From assembly GCF_000331105.1 (NCBI RefSeq), contig NC_020054.1:1167698-1231697 (forward strand): a stretch of DNA of 64,000 nucleotides, written 5' to 3'. The position numbers and the translations under genes are program-made. The DNA is from Fibrella aestuarina BUZ 2. GTDB taxonomy: Bacteria > Bacteroidota > Bacteroidia > Cytophagales > Spirosomataceae. Shown one piece after another: positions 17,309 through 26,638 of the stretch (position 1 is its first letter; the number at the start of each line of letters is the position of its first letter). Below the pieces are notes generated by a model. That model did not search any database. It was not told the DNA's origin and saw nothing but the letters and a program-made list of their open reading frames with translations.

Positions 17309-17340
17309 AAAGCCCCGCCGGAGCAATCTGGCGGGGCTTT
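17309..17340 (+). terminator. Terminator of the accC operon
   Basis: The AAAGCCCCGCC / GGCGGGGCTTT stem (to 17340) has a 10-base loop and a T-rich tail. It ends the long yceD-accC run and faces the convergent LytTR gene. Confidence 0.85.
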
Positions 17341-17358
17341 GTCGTTCAGGTACGTTGC

Positions 17359-17772
17359 CTAGTTTGTTAACTCGGCCTGATAGGCGCGAATCTGCCGACG
17401 GGTTGAGGTGATCCGTCGCCGTGAAATGCTGATCGTCTGCCCGTTTTTCAGGTGAAGGTGCGGTTCGTCGCCAAACCGTACGTCGAGCAGGTACGTTAGG
17501 TTGACGAGGGTCGATTTATGCACCCGGCAAAATGGCGAGCCAACCAGATCGGCTTCAAGCCGTTTCAGGTTCTTGGCAACCAGATACCGGCGTTTGTCGC
17601 GGGTGTGAATGAAGGTGTAATTGCTGGCTCCTTCCAGCCAGACGATATCGGTGGCGGCCACCTGCACAAGCTGATTGCGGAATGGCAGTGACAGCTTCGG
17701 CACGTGGATGGGCGTGGCAATTGGCCGGACAGGTTGCGGCGAGGCGACAGGGGCGTGGCATATGTGGATCAT
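17359..17772 (-). CDS. Stand-alone LytTR DNA-binding protein
   Basis: About 137 residues. The LytTR domain fills residues 35-135: AATDIVWLEGASNYTFIHT, RRYLVAKNLKRLEADL, FCRVHKSTLVNLTYL, NGQTISISRRRI. LytTR proteins bind direct repeats upstream of target promoters. No receiver or membrane domain is present, so its signal input is unknown. The frame is open to 17937, but the extra 55 residues look non-coding and the ATG at 17772 is preferred. It is transcribed toward the accC terminator and preceded by the OMP-gene terminator, so it is a single-gene unit. Confidence 0.85.
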   Translation of the reverse strand: MIHICHAPVASPQPVRPIATPIHVPKLSLPFRNQLVQVAATDIVWLEGASNYTFIHTRDKRRYLVAKNLKRLEADLVGSPFCRVHKSTLVNLTYLLDVRFGDEPHLHLKNGQTISISRRRITSTRRQIRAYQAELTN

Positions 17773-17945
17773 TGTTAGAGGGCGTTGTTGCTGTTCGAGC
17801 GAGGAAGATGCTGTAAAACTAGAACCGCGCGTGCGCCCCCTAAACCAGTATCCGTTGAACTGGTAGAAACACGCCCTAAAGCGTAACATTAGCTGCATTA
17901 ACTGAGCTACACCAACTGAATAGGGCTGGCCAGCCACACCAAAAA

Positions 17946-17975
17946 AAAGCCACCGCTCAACCCTGAGCGGTGGCT
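17946..17975 (-). terminator. Terminator after the beta-barrel gene
   Basis: AAGCCACCGCTCA / TGAGCGGTGGCTT is a 13-bp stem with a 4-base loop. The A-run at 17940-17947 gives a U-run on the minus strand, ending the SGNH-OMP operon. Confidence 0.88.
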
Positions 17976-17998
17976 TCGAAAGCCGCGTAACGTAGCGG

Positions 17999-18814
17999 CT
18001 ACGGGATCTTCAGCCCAACCGTAACGGTGGCTATACCCAGAAACCCTTTGATGTTGGCATCGCGGTAAACGCCCCCTGCCGGTACGGCATAGCGAACGTC
18101 GACATCCAGAAACTTCAGTGGTGAAACGCCCAGACCTGCTTCGAGCGCCCACGTGAAACGCTTCACTTGCAGGTTAGCGGCTTCGCGAAGGCTCAGCAGA
18201 TTGGTTGTTTCTTCCGTAGCCGGAATGGCAATGGCGGTGCCGAAACCGATTGCTGTATTTGGGTTCACCTGCCCCTGCGTGCTGCGTACTGCCTGCGACT
18301 TATTGACGAAAATAAGCGAGGGTCCAATGTAGGCGCGCAGCCGATCTTTCAGGATACGCCGCCCAAACAGGACAGGTACGTTGAATGACTCGATCGACGA
18401 TTCGGACGTTACGTCGACTGTGGCATTGAGCAGACCGGGCGCAAAGCTGAGTGGTAAACGAGCCGCCAACGACGGATTGGCGTTGACGTCGAGCGTTGCG
18501 TTGGTTTTCTGCTTCAACAAATACCGGTTATACGATACCTCAAGCTGAATGTAGCCTTTGCGGCTGGCATTGTTAAAACGGGTGAATGCACCGAATGAAT
18601 AGCCGGTGCCGACGCCGTTGTTTTTATTCTCAAGCTGCGGCACCTGTACGCCCACGATACTTGTTGGCTGAGCCGGAATCGTGGTATATCCGTGAACGAA
18701 GGTAGCTCCACCTTTGATACCTACCTCAATGGAACGAGTGGGTAATTGCGCCATTGCCGCCGTTGAGCTAAGCACAAGCGCGGCCAGTATGTATGCGTGT
18801 TTTTTCATCTTCAT
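17999..18814 (-). CDS. Outer-membrane beta-barrel protein
   Basis: 271 residues with a cleavable signal peptide (KKHAYILAALVLSSTAAMAQ) and alternating beta-strand texture (VEVGIKGGATFVHG-like opening, YIQLEVSYNRYLLKQ, LRAYIGPSLIFV, WALEAGLGVSPLKFLDVDVRYAV). It ends in IATVTVGLKIP, a strand with a hydrophobic terminus. This is the PorT/OmpA-type small barrel commonly seen in Bacteroidota; no specific transport role can be given. Its ATG overlaps the stop codon of the SGNH hydrolase (TAATG), which implies translational coupling and a shared role at the outer membrane. Confidence 0.8.
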   Translation of the reverse strand: MKMKKHAYILAALVLSSTAAMAQLPTRSIEVGIKGGATFVHGYTTIPAQPTSIVGVQVPQLENKNNGVGTGYSFGAFTRFNNASRKGYIQLEVSYNRYLLKQKTNATLDVNANPSLAARLPLSFAPGLLNATVDVTSESSIESFNVPVLFGRRILKDRLRAYIGPSLIFVNKSQAVRSTQGQVNPNTAIGFGTAIAIPATEETTNLLSLREAANLQVKRFTWALEAGLGVSPLKFLDVDVRYAVPAGGVYRDANIKGFLGIATVTVGLKIP

Positions 18815-20166
18815 TAAGGTTGAACCAGCACTTTGCGGTAACGCGAGGCGTCGATTTCGGGGAGTAGGGTGTTGTATTTGGCGGCGATGGCTTTCTGAAT
18901 TTCGTTGGCTACGAGTGCCTGGCCGGCTGCGGTAAAGTGAATGCCATCGAGGCCAATCGTACCGCCCAGAATGTAGCCAATACCAAATGAGGTGCCATTG
19001 ACCGTGAGGCCAGACGTCAGTTGGTTGATCAGCGTCGACAGATCGGTCCAGGCCAGGCCACGTGCATCGGCCTGCGCCTTCATGATCCCGTTGTACTCAT
19101 CAATTTTCGCATTCAGCGCGGTTACCTCCTCTGCGTCGAGCACCGAGGCGTTGGCCAGCGGGTTGGTAAGCGAGAGGCCATAGGGGCCAACTTTCGTGCC
19201 CACGTCGGTACGACCGATCGTTGCGTAGTCGGCTTGTTGGTTCAACAGAAGCAAATCGCCCTCTTTGGAGGCGCGGACGCCCTGCGCGGCCAGCGGCGAC
19301 TGAATAACGAAGGCCGTTATGGCGGGAGCCCCGGGGGTTGCTTTCTGTACCGCCGCGTTAACCTGCGCCAGCACCTGCGCCAGTGTTACGGTGCGGAAGA
19401 AAGGAGCTACCGTAATTTTAGGAATACCAATTACAACGCCTTTGCGGCCTCCGTTGCTCAACACGTTCAGCAGCGCTTCTGAGTTGGCCGTAAACAGCGT
19501 CGTCGGGGTGAAGGCCGTTACGCCACCCGACGTAGCGTAACCCAGCGCATCGTTGTTGCCCATAAAGCTGGAGAAGAACGTGGCCCCGTTGACCTGATTG
19601 GTCACAAATTGCAGGTACGTCTGGGTTGAGTTGTCGGGCAGCAGGCGCTCGAAATAGGGGTTACCCAGCGCGGTGCCATAGCCCGGTGTCTGGATGTCGC
19701 TCATCCGGATGCCCGGCACGCCCAGGTTGTTGAGTGGGTACGTCGTATACTTGGTATACAAGGGCCGCCCATTTACCAGCGTACGAACAGCCTGAGGCGC
19801 TACCAGCGACGTGACCGGCAGGCCACCGCTAGCGGCCGTTGGCAGGCTGGTCAGCTTAAGGTAGCCCGTCCCGTTGGCTTGGTCAGTCGAAAACAGGGGT
19901 TGTACAAAGTTGCCACCACCAACCAGCTTGAATTGCTGCGAGAGAATGTAGGGGTAGCTATTGAGTTGTCCGTCGCGGTAGAGACCACCGTCCATAAAAC
20001 CGGCTGTCAATGAATTGCCAACAGCCACATAGCGGGCAAAGCTGGCTGTCCCGCGCGATAGGGGGTCCACACGGCGGGCCAGGTCGTTTTCATAACAACC
20101 GGCCAGACCCGCCACCAGGCCCACAAGGGCTGCCAGGCGGACAGGCTGAGTTAATCGCATGTGCAT
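18814..20166 (-). CDS. SGNH/GDSL-family hydrolase lipoprotein
   Basis: 450 residues with a lipoprotein signal ending at Cys24 (VGLVAGLAGC). Block I is AVGNSLTAGF with nucleophile Ser52. The C-terminal Asp-x-x-His motif LDGIHFTAAGQALVANEI completes a SGNH catalytic set; MGNND supplies the block III Asn. It is predicted to be an esterase or lipase-like enzyme in the periplasm or on the cell surface; substrate unknown. ATG at 20166 or 20160. It is first in a two-gene operon with the beta-barrel protein, a pairing often seen in Bacteroidota. A -7 match lies at 20215-20222. Confidence 0.85.
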   Translation of the reverse strand: MHMRLTQPVRLAALVGLVAGLAGCYENDLARRVDPLSRGTASFARYVAVGNSLTAGFMDGGLYRDGQLNSYPYILSQQFKLVGGGNFVQPLFSTDQANGTGYLKLTSLPTAASGGLPVTSLVAPQAVRTLVNGRPLYTKYTTYPLNNLGVPGIRMSDIQTPGYGTALGNPYFERLLPDNSTQTYLQFVTNQVNGATFFSSFMGNNDALGYATSGGVTAFTPTTLFTANSEALLNVLSNGGRKGVVIGIPKITVAPFFRTVTLAQVLAQVNAAVQKATPGAPAITAFVIQSPLAAQGVRASKEGDLLLLNQQADYATIGRTDVGTKVGPYGLSLTNPLANASVLDAEEVTALNAKIDEYNGIMKAQADARGLAWTDLSTLINQLTSGLTVNGTSFGIGYILGGTIGLDGIHFTAAGQALVANEIQKAIAAKYNTLLPEIDASRYRKVLVQP

Positions 20167-20214
20167 GAGGTAGATTGTGAAAAATAGAAGAAAAAATTAG
20201 CTTGAAGAATTACA

Positions 20215-20222
20215 CAAAGATA
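20215..20222 (-). promoter_or_regulatory. Predicted -7 element of the SGNH-barrel operon
   Basis: CAAAGATA reads TATCTTTG on the minus strand, an exact TAnnTTTG, about 50 bases before the ATG. The surrounding ACACAAAGATAAC is identical to that before the response regulator gene (27528-27540). Confidence 0.55.
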
Positions 20223-20401
20223 ACAGAGGGCTCAGGCCGTTTACAGACGTAGGATAGGTTTTAACCATAGTTTTATGCCTCGCCAAGCCTACCGATGTTG
20301 TTACTTCTGAACAATGGGCTCGTCTGAGTGTTGGTTTGTTTGGTGAAATGAAGTTGTTTGCACCATGAATCAGTATGTTTAACACTTAATCAATTCTACG
20401 C

Positions 20402-20878
20402 ATGGGTCTCTTAAGTTTTTTCAAAGGCGTTGGCGAAAAAGTTTTCGGCAAACACGAAGAGGAAGTTCCGGCCGCTACTCCTAACCAACCTGCCGATCCC
20501 GAGCCGCTGAAAGCCAGTGCGCTGCTTAACCACGTGAAGCAACTGGGCCTGCCCTACCAGACCCTGACGGTTAAAACCAAAGGCGACACCGTAACACTGG
20601 AAGGTCGGGTAGCCAAGCAGGAAGATGCCGAAAAACTGGCGTTGGCCGTTGGTAACGTGGAAGGCGTAACCGTGGTTGACAACCAGTTGCAGGTCGACAA
20701 CCCGGAGCCGGAAGGGCAGTTCCACACGGTTGAAGAAGGCGACACGCTGTCGGCCATCTCGAAAAAAGTATACGGTGATCCTATGAAGTACGGCATCATC
20801 TTCGAGGCCAATAAGCCCATGCTGAAAAGCCCCGATCTCATCTATCCCGGTCAGGTGCTGCGTATTCCGCGCCTGTAA
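20402..20878 (+). CDS. BON-LysM protein (Kbp/YgaU-like)
   Basis: 158 residues, opening MGLLSFFKGVGEKVFGKHEEE, very like E. coli Kbp (YgaU), a cytoplasmic potassium-binding protein. BON domain at about 40-100 (VKTKGDTVTLEGRVAKQEDAEKLALAV), LysM domain at about 106-157 (HTVEEGDTLSAISKKVYGD ... LIYPGQVLRIPRL). No signal peptide is present, which supports the Kbp likeness over a cell-wall role. ATG at 20402. A weak promoter candidate is TTG-17 bases-TATGTTTA just upstream. It is convergent with the nuclease gene. Confidence 0.88.
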   Translation: MGLLSFFKGVGEKVFGKHEEEVPAATPNQPADPEPLKASALLNHVKQLGLPYQTLTVKTKGDTVTLEGRVAKQEDAEKLALAVGNVEGVTVVDNQLQVDNPEPEGQFHTVEEGDTLSAISKKVYGDPMKYGIIFEANKPMLKSPDLIYPGQVLRIPRL

Positions 20879-20892
20879 GTAAAAGCGACTAT

Positions 20893-20953
20893 AAAACCGG
20901 CGATCGGTAGCCGACTGTTGCCTGAGGCAAGTCAGCTACCGATCGCCGGTTTT
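20893..20953. terminator. Bidirectional terminator
   Basis: 19-bp stem (20893-20911 with 20935-20953) with A and T runs at the ends and a second inner stem (TTGCC/GGCAA). It separates the convergent Kbp-like and nuclease genes. Confidence 0.88.
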
Positions 20954-20957
20954 TGTA

Positions 20958-21848
20958 TTAATAACCCGTAGCCGTTTGGCGTTTCAGCGCCAGTTGAACG
21001 TCGGGCGGCAGGTTGGTGAAGAAGCGCAGACCCGTGCGCTGTTCCAACTCACCGACGGTCAACCGGTAAGTTGTCCATGACTGCCCCGAGGCCGATTGTT
21101 GATTGGGCATCAGCACGGCTACCGCCTGTGTATTGGCGTTGATACGCTGAAGGTCGTTGTCGCCGTTGGGCAGAATAAGCAGCACTTTCCAGCAATAAGC
21201 CGGTACCGTGATTTTGCCATTGGCCAGGCTGCTTGCCTCGCCCTGCTCCCCCGAGCCGCCCGTGCCGGTTACGCCCGCCACGATGTACACCTCATTGCCC
21301 GTATCCAACTGTTTGCGGGCGTAATCTTCCAACGATTTCCAGACGCCCCGGTTCAGGTTAGGTGCTTGCGGCACGACGTTTGATAGGACAAACGTGGCCG
21401 CGTTGGCTTCAGGGCTGTTGTCGCGGTCTTCGGACGGACAAAGGTGCCCCCGGTCAAAGCCAGTGCGTTCATAATCAGCGCTTCGTACGGTCGAATAGCC
21501 CGCTGGCAGGTCGGGGTCAGGTCGAAAGGCTTTGCTCCTTGGCGCATCGCCGCGCCAGGTTTGGTCGAGGTGCCAGCTTACCCAGTTGGCAATGCCCCGG
21601 CCCCGGTTAAACGACAGCGTGAACTGTGGCTTCACCAGCAGGTAGTTGTCGGGATCGACCGTAGTGGCCTCGCTTGGGTTACCCAGCGTGAGGTGCTCGC
21701 TGATTGGCGTTTGCGTACCGGGCTGCCCTTTGTTGCCGGTCGATGGACCTACGGGCCTGTGTAAACAGCCGTTGAGCAGGAGCAGAAGGCCTACCCAAAG
21801 CAGGTGTCTGGGCTGTCGATTACACCCAACCATTGATTTTGTTACCAT
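20958..21848 (-). CDS. DNA/RNA non-specific endonuclease, lipoprotein
   Basis: 296 residues of the NUC1/Serratia-nuclease family (beta-beta-alpha metal fold), which cleaves DNA and RNA. Lipoprotein signal ending near Cys28 (HLLWVGLLLLLNGC). The active-site motif GFDRGHLCPSEDRD holds catalytic His135, and the metal-site Asn lies in NVVPQAPNLNRGVW. It is probably anchored in the envelope, where it could degrade external nucleic acid for nutrition or defence. ATG at 21848, with another at 21833. Monocistronic. Confidence 0.92.
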   Translation of the reverse strand: MVTKSMVGCNRQPRHLLWVGLLLLLNGCLHRPVGPSTGNKGQPGTQTPISEHLTLGNPSEATTVDPDNYLLVKPQFTLSFNRGRGIANWVSWHLDQTWRGDAPRSKAFRPDPDLPAGYSTVRSADYERTGFDRGHLCPSEDRDNSPEANAATFVLSNVVPQAPNLNRGVWKSLEDYARKQLDTGNEVYIVAGVTGTGGSGEQGEASSLANGKITVPAYCWKVLLILPNGDNDLQRINANTQAVAVLMPNQQSASGQSWTTYRLTVGELEQRTGLRFFTNLPPDVQLALKRQTATGY

Positions 21849-22014
21849 ACTTGTAGAACTTTACTTTAGGAAGCCTGTGAAAAGGCCGCTTCCTCACCTA
21901 AAACGTACCTAACTAATAAATTACGATGTGCGCGCTGCGATTTACTGCTTGTGCCAACAGAGGCTGATGAGTTAACTCGCAGGCCGCACATTCTGATTCA
22001 TTTTAACCCAAAGC

Positions 22015-24174
22015 ATGAGTAAAAAGAAGCAGCCGGTGAGCCAACGCCCCGGCTCTGGCGCGCCGCAGAATCCCGCCCCGCGCCCTTCGGCGCCGCCTAC
22101 GCAACGTACCCAGCCGGTGGTCACTATTCCACCGCGACCCAGCGCCCCCACCGCGTCGGATCTGCCCATTGAGCGGACACCCGTTGCGTGGTGGCCGTTG
22201 CTGGCACTGGCCGCCATCGGTGTGCTGATCTACGCTAACACGTTTGGTCACCAGTATGCGCTCGACGACATCGCGGCCATCGGGCAAAACCTGTTCGTGA
22301 AAAACGGGTTGAAAGGCTTGCCCGACCTCATGCGCACGGAGTTCTGGCACTTCAGCAATATCTCGCTGGGTTATTACCGCCCGCTGTCGCTGATCACGTT
22401 TGCACTGGAACAGGAATTTTTCGGCGATAAACACCCTGAATACAGCCATCAGATCAACGCCGTCTTGTATGGCCTTACGGGCCTGAGCATTGGGGCGTTG
22501 CTGCAAAAATGGTTACCGGGTAAAACCGTAATGGCGTTCCTGATCGGGCTGGCGTTCATCACGCATCCCATTCACACCGAGATCGTAGCCAACATCAAAG
22601 GCCGCGATGAACTGCTGAGCTTCCTGTTTATCTCGCTCATGCTGCTGACCTACTGGAAACAGCTCGAAGCTAAAACCTCGTTCTGGTACCAGGGCCCCAC
22701 GTCGGATATGGCGCTGGGCGGCGTGCTCACGGTCTTCAACGTGGTAGGCGGCTGGGTAATCGGGAGCAGCCTGCTGGTCAACTCGTTCGGGGCTACGGCG
22801 GGTGGCGTGATCGGCGTGCTGGTGATGGCGGGGCTATCAACCACTTGGGTAGGGCTGGCCTGTGCGTCGCTGTACTTCGCGTTCCTCTCGAAAGAATCGT
22901 CGATCGTGAGTTTGGCCCTGATCCCGGCCATGCAGTACTGGTTTGCCCGCCGCAACGTGGTGCGCTCGATGGTGAGCCTGTGGCCATTCCTGATCATCGC
23001 CGCTGTGTTTTTCTACCAGAAAAAGCAGATGATCGGTACGTTGAGCGGCAACCCGCCCACCGACTGGGCCAACTACCCCTACGCGATCCTGAATACCAAG
23101 ACCTCGACGATGTTTAAATTCTTCGTCTGGTACATCAAACTGTTGATCCTGCCGCATCCGCTTGTCTACGACTATTCGTACAACGTAATCCCGACGGGTG
23201 GCAAGAGCGATCTGCTCTCGTGGCTGGGCTTCTTCAGCATGATTGGTCTCATTGTGCTCACCTGGATCGGTTTCCGGCGGCGGACGCTGTGGGGCTTCGG
23301 GCTGTTCTGGTTCTTTGTCACGATGGCACCGGGGCTGGGCTTTATCTATAGCCGGGGCGGTATCCTGGCCGAACGTTTCCTGTATGCAGCCGTGATGGGT
23401 TTTGCCTTTGTGCTGGTCTGGGCTGTGCAGGCGTTGGTAGAGAAATTAGGCGTAGCCAAGCCGAAGGAGGACGTACCCAGCGAACCGGCAGGTACGTTGG
23501 CAGCGCGGCCAAGCCTGGCCATGAATTACCTGCCGCTGGCGGCCATCCTGGCGGTGGTGTGCGGGCTGTATTCATTCAAGACAGTCACCCGCAACCCGGA
23601 TTGGGAAAATAACTTCGTTCTGTTTAACTCGGCTCTGCCCTATGCGCCCACGAGCTGTCAGGTGCAGCGCCACGTGGCGAATGAATGGATCGAGAAAGGG
23701 CTGAAAGAACGCGCCAAGATCGACACGGCCAATAGCCGGCTGGTGCGCTACCAGACCAAGCCCGATTCGGTAAAGAAATACCAGGCGATGCTGGGCGAAT
23801 ACAATAAGGAAACGAGCAAATACGCCCGCTGGGCGCTGGATCACCTCCAGGAGTCGTGCCGGATCTACCCCAATTTCGGCGAATCGTATTTTTCAATGGC
23901 CTACGTGTTCCAGCGGATCACGCCCAACGTCGACTCTGCCAAGTACTATTACAAGCAGACCATCCGGGCGGCTTCGTCCTATGCGCCTGCTTACAACAAC
24001 CTTGGCGTGATCTACCAAAACGAAGGGAAGTATCAGTTGGCCTCGTATTATTACAACAAGTCGATGGAAGTAAACCCGGCTTATCAGGATGGTAAAAACA
24101 ACTACGCCGCCCTGAAAAAAGCGACGGGTCTCGATGTCCGTTTTCTTCCTGATTCGGTGATTCGGGCCAATTAA
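22015..24174 (+). CDS. TMTC-like membrane protein with C-terminal TPR repeats
   Basis: 719 residues. Residues 1-55 are a Pro-rich cytoplasmic leader. From about 60 to 530 many hydrophobic helices follow, with the motifs YALDDIAAIGQN and HPIHTEIVANIKGRDELLSFLF, which match the TMTC/DUF1736 GT-C type. The final 110 residues are TPR repeats (AYNNLGVIYQNEGKYQLASYYY, MEVNPAYQDGKNNYAALKK). Eukaryotic TMTCs are O-mannosyltransferases; protein O-glycosylation is known in Bacteroidota, so such a role is plausible but unproven. ATG at 22015. A very strong hairpin follows. Confidence 0.8.
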   Translation: MSKKKQPVSQRPGSGAPQNPAPRPSAPPTQRTQPVVTIPPRPSAPTASDLPIERTPVAWWPLLALAAIGVLIYANTFGHQYALDDIAAIGQNLFVKNGLKGLPDLMRTEFWHFSNISLGYYRPLSLITFALEQEFFGDKHPEYSHQINAVLYGLTGLSIGALLQKWLPGKTVMAFLIGLAFITHPIHTEIVANIKGRDELLSFLFISLMLLTYWKQLEAKTSFWYQGPTSDMALGGVLTVFNVVGGWVIGSSLLVNSFGATAGGVIGVLVMAGLSTTWVGLACASLYFAFLSKESSIVSLALIPAMQYWFARRNVVRSMVSLWPFLIIAAVFFYQKKQMIGTLSGNPPTDWANYPYAILNTKTSTMFKFFVWYIKLLILPHPLVYDYSYNVIPTGGKSDLLSWLGFFSMIGLIVLTWIGFRRRTLWGFGLFWFFVTMAPGLGFIYSRGGILAERFLYAAVMGFAFVLVWAVQALVEKLGVAKPKEDVPSEPAGTLAARPSLAMNYLPLAAILAVVCGLYSFKTVTRNPDWENNFVLFNSALPYAPTSCQVQRHVANEWIEKGLKERAKIDTANSRLVRYQTKPDSVKKYQAMLGEYNKETSKYARWALDHLQESCRIYPNFGESYFSMAYVFQRITPNVDSAKYYYKQTIRAASSYAPAYNNLGVIYQNEGKYQLASYYYNKSMEVNPAYQDGKNNYAALKKATGLDVRFLPDSVIRAN

Positions 24175-24193
24175 TTCAATCTAATTTGCTTGG

Positions 24194-24239
24194 TACACGG
24201 AGAGCAGCCTATCCAGTCGGATAGGCTGCTCTCCGTGTA
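24194..24239 (+). terminator. Long perfect hairpin after the TMTC-like gene
   Basis: Perfect 21-bp stem (24194-24214 with 24219-24239) and AGTC loop. The tail ATTTATACT is only partly T-rich. Confidence 0.75.
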
Positions 24240-24362
24240 TTTATACTAGGCTATCCGTACATCTTGTCAGATTGTTATTGGATTGAGTATACTAGGAGTT
24301 ACTCTACGCCCAACTGCCCGTCTGAAGACGAAGACTTCTACCACTTGCCCTCTGTTCACTTT

Positions 24363-25589
24363 ATGAATACGCCGCCACCAACCCCCCTTACCAATAGCCT
24401 CATTCAGCCGGCGGAGGGCTCCCCGGCCCACGAATCGGGCGTTGAGCAATTGCTCGACATGCGAGCGAAGCTGCTGATTCGGGAGGCCCAATTGAGCCAG
24501 GCGCAACGGATGGCTGGCATGGCTAGTTGGGAATGGTATTTTGGGGATACCAAGATTCGCTGGAGCCCCGAGATGTATGTATTCTGGGGGTATGAACCCA
24601 ACGAGATTGAGGTCGATCTGGCCACTGTAGCTCAATCCACGCACCCAGGCGACTTGCCTGTTCTGGAGGCGGCTGTCGCGAAAGCGTTACAGGGCGACGA
24701 TCTGGAGATGGAATACCGGCGGTACGACAAGTTTGGCCGCGAGATTTACATCCATACCATCGGGCGTATTGTGCACGACGAGGCCGGGAAGGCAATTGGG
24801 GTGTTTGGCGTCGACATGAACATCACCCGGCAAAAAGAGCAGGAGCGTCAATTGCGTGAACTTAATGAAACGTTGGCCCGGCAAAACCAGCAACTGGAGC
24901 AGCGAAACGCCGAATTGAGTTCGTTTACCCACGTAGCCAGTCACGATTTGCAGGAACCACTCCGCAAAATCAAGAGCTTCAACCAGATGATTCTGGATCA
25001 GGAGGCCGAACGGCTGTCGGAGCGTGGGCGTGAGTTTTTCAAGCGCTCCATCGGCGCGGCAGCCCGCATGCAGGAGCTGATTCATGACCTGCTCAACTAT
25101 GCTCGTATCAACGGCGCCGAGCACGTCTCCGAAACGTTTAGTCTGGCTGATCTGGTCACTGAAGTGCAGACCGATTTGCAGGAAGCCATCACCAAAAGCC
25201 AGGCGGTTATACGGCTATCCGAGTTACCCGAGATCACGGCCGTCCGGTTCATGTTTGGGCAGCTGCTGCAAAACCTGCTGAGCAATGCGCTTAAGTTTCA
25301 CCGCCCCGGCCAGCCGCCCGTCGTCACGATCAGCCATCAATACTTGCCTGCCAGCAACGAACACGAACTGACGATCAGCGACGAAGGCATCGGGTTTTCG
25401 CCCCAATATCGCGAACGGATATTTCAGCTGTTTCAGCGGCTTCATTCCCAGAGTGAATACCCCGGAACGGGCATCGGGCTCGCCATCTGCCAACGGGTCA
25501 TGCATAACCACGGCGGCTCCATCGAGGCGCACAGCCAGCCGGGCGAGGGTGCTACCTTTGTGATGCGTTGGCCGTTGGCAAACGCCTGA
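24363..25589 (+). CDS. Soluble PAS-domain sensor histidine kinase
   Basis: 408 residues, no membrane segment. A PAS/PAC fold at about 50-160 (WEWYFGDTKIRWSPEMYVFWGY ... GVFGVDMNITRQKEQE), a short coiled coil (LNETLARQNQQLEQRNAEL), then HisKA with phospho-acceptor His194 in VASHDLQEPLRK, and a HATPase_c domain with N box QNLLSNALKFH and G boxes DEGIGF and GTGIGLAI. The phytochrome-like ASHDLQEPL variant of the H box is typical of orphan kinases. I chose the ATG at 24363 over the TTG at 24264. No response regulator is beside it on this strand. Confidence 0.92.
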   Translation: MNTPPPTPLTNSLIQPAEGSPAHESGVEQLLDMRAKLLIREAQLSQAQRMAGMASWEWYFGDTKIRWSPEMYVFWGYEPNEIEVDLATVAQSTHPGDLPVLEAAVAKALQGDDLEMEYRRYDKFGREIYIHTIGRIVHDEAGKAIGVFGVDMNITRQKEQERQLRELNETLARQNQQLEQRNAELSSFTHVASHDLQEPLRKIKSFNQMILDQEAERLSERGREFFKRSIGAAARMQELIHDLLNYARINGAEHVSETFSLADLVTEVQTDLQEAITKSQAVIRLSELPEITAVRFMFGQLLQNLLSNALKFHRPGQPPVVTISHQYLPASNEHELTISDEGIGFSPQYRERIFQLFQRLHSQSEYPGTGIGLAICQRVMHNHGGSIEAHSQPGEGATFVMRWPLANA

Positions 25590-25591
25590 GG

Positions 25592-26623
25592 CTATTCCTT
25601 GTCCAGCTTAAAGCGGAATTCGGTCCCTTTCTCGAGGCGGCTCAACACCGTGATCTTCGATTTGTGGGCGTTCAAAATGTGCTTCACAATGGCGAGGCCC
25701 AGCCCGGTACCGCCCTGCTCTTTGGAGCGGCTCTTTTCAACGCGATAAAACCGCTCGAAGATGCGGCTGAGGTGCTCGGGCGGAATGCCGGGGCCGTCGT
25801 CTTTCACCGATACCTGAATGTGCTTTTTGCCGTCTTCATCGAGCGCAACGATCACGCGGCCGTTGTCGTTGCCGTATTTGACAGCGTTCTGAATCAGGTT
25901 GATCATCACCTGGGTCATGCGTTGCCGGTCGGCCTTGACCCAGATCGGGCCCTGGGGGGCTTTAAGCCTCAGGCTGGTCGTACGGGCGCGGGCCAGACTT
26001 TCTAGTTGCTCGAAAATTTCTTCGATTAATTGCCGCATATCCACGCGCTCAAAATGCATGCGCAACTCGCCGGTTTCAAGCTGCGAAAGCGCCACCAGGT
26101 CTTTCACGAGCGCATCGAGGCCGTCGAGGCTGCGGGCGGCTTTGGCCAGGAACTTGTCGCGCACGAACTCATCGTCCACCGCCCCGTCGATCAGGGTGTG
26201 AATAAAGCCCTGCGCAGCAAAAATGGGGGTCTTCAACTCATGCGATACATCGGCCAGAAACTCCCGCCGAAACTGCTCCATCCGTTTCAACTCGTCGATC
26301 TCCCGCTGCTTTTTGGCGACGTACACGAAAATCTCGTCGTTCAGCTTTTTAAACGGATTGCCTGTTTTCAGGATGGATTTGCGCGATATGGAGAAGTCTT
26401 TGACCTTCAGCCGGCGGATGGCGTCATAGAGCTTCGTGATTTCGCGGTACACCAGAATATCGATGGTGTACATGACCAGAAAAAACGACAGCAGAAACGA
26501 CGACGTACCTACGACAAACAGCATACTGCCCGTTGTGCCCGGCACAAAGGCCAGAAAGGCCATCGTCAGCCCCGCAATGAGCAGGGCCAGCAAGAGGGCA
26601 ATAATGCGGGGAGATAAGGACAT
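25592..26623 (-). CDS. Membrane sensor histidine kinase (PhoR-like)
   Basis: 343 residues from the ATG at 26623. Two helices at about 6-28 and 33-55 with almost no periplasmic loop, so it probably senses within the membrane or through a partner. HisKA has His128 in FLADVSHELKTPI. HATPase_c has QNAVKYGNDNG, DDGPGI and GTGLGLAIVKHIL. The response regulator lies directly upstream on the same strand, a PhoB/PhoR-like arrangement; phosphate sensing is a guess only. In-frame ATGs at 26638 and 26623 are both possible. The first directly abuts the perfect inverted repeat that fills the intercistronic gap. Confidence 0.92.
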   Translation of the reverse strand: MSLSPRIIALLLALLIAGLTMAFLAFVPGTTGSMLFVVGTSSFLLSFFLVMYTIDILVYREITKLYDAIRRLKVKDFSISRKSILKTGNPFKKLNDEIFVYVAKKQREIDELKRMEQFRREFLADVSHELKTPIFAAQGFIHTLIDGAVDDEFVRDKFLAKAARSLDGLDALVKDLVALSQLETGELRMHFERVDMRQLIEEIFEQLESLARARTTSLRLKAPQGPIWVKADRQRMTQVMINLIQNAVKYGNDNGRVIVALDEDGKKHIQVSVKDDGPGIPPEHLSRIFERFYRVEKSRSKEQGGTGLGLAIVKHILNAHKSKITVLSRLEKGTEFRFKLDKE

Positions 26624-26638
26624 GTGACAGAAAACCAT

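Noticed and set aside
17773..17937. A 55-residue N-terminal extension of the LytTR protein
   Set aside because: The extra residues look like untranslated sequence, while an ATG at 17772 leads directly into the domain.
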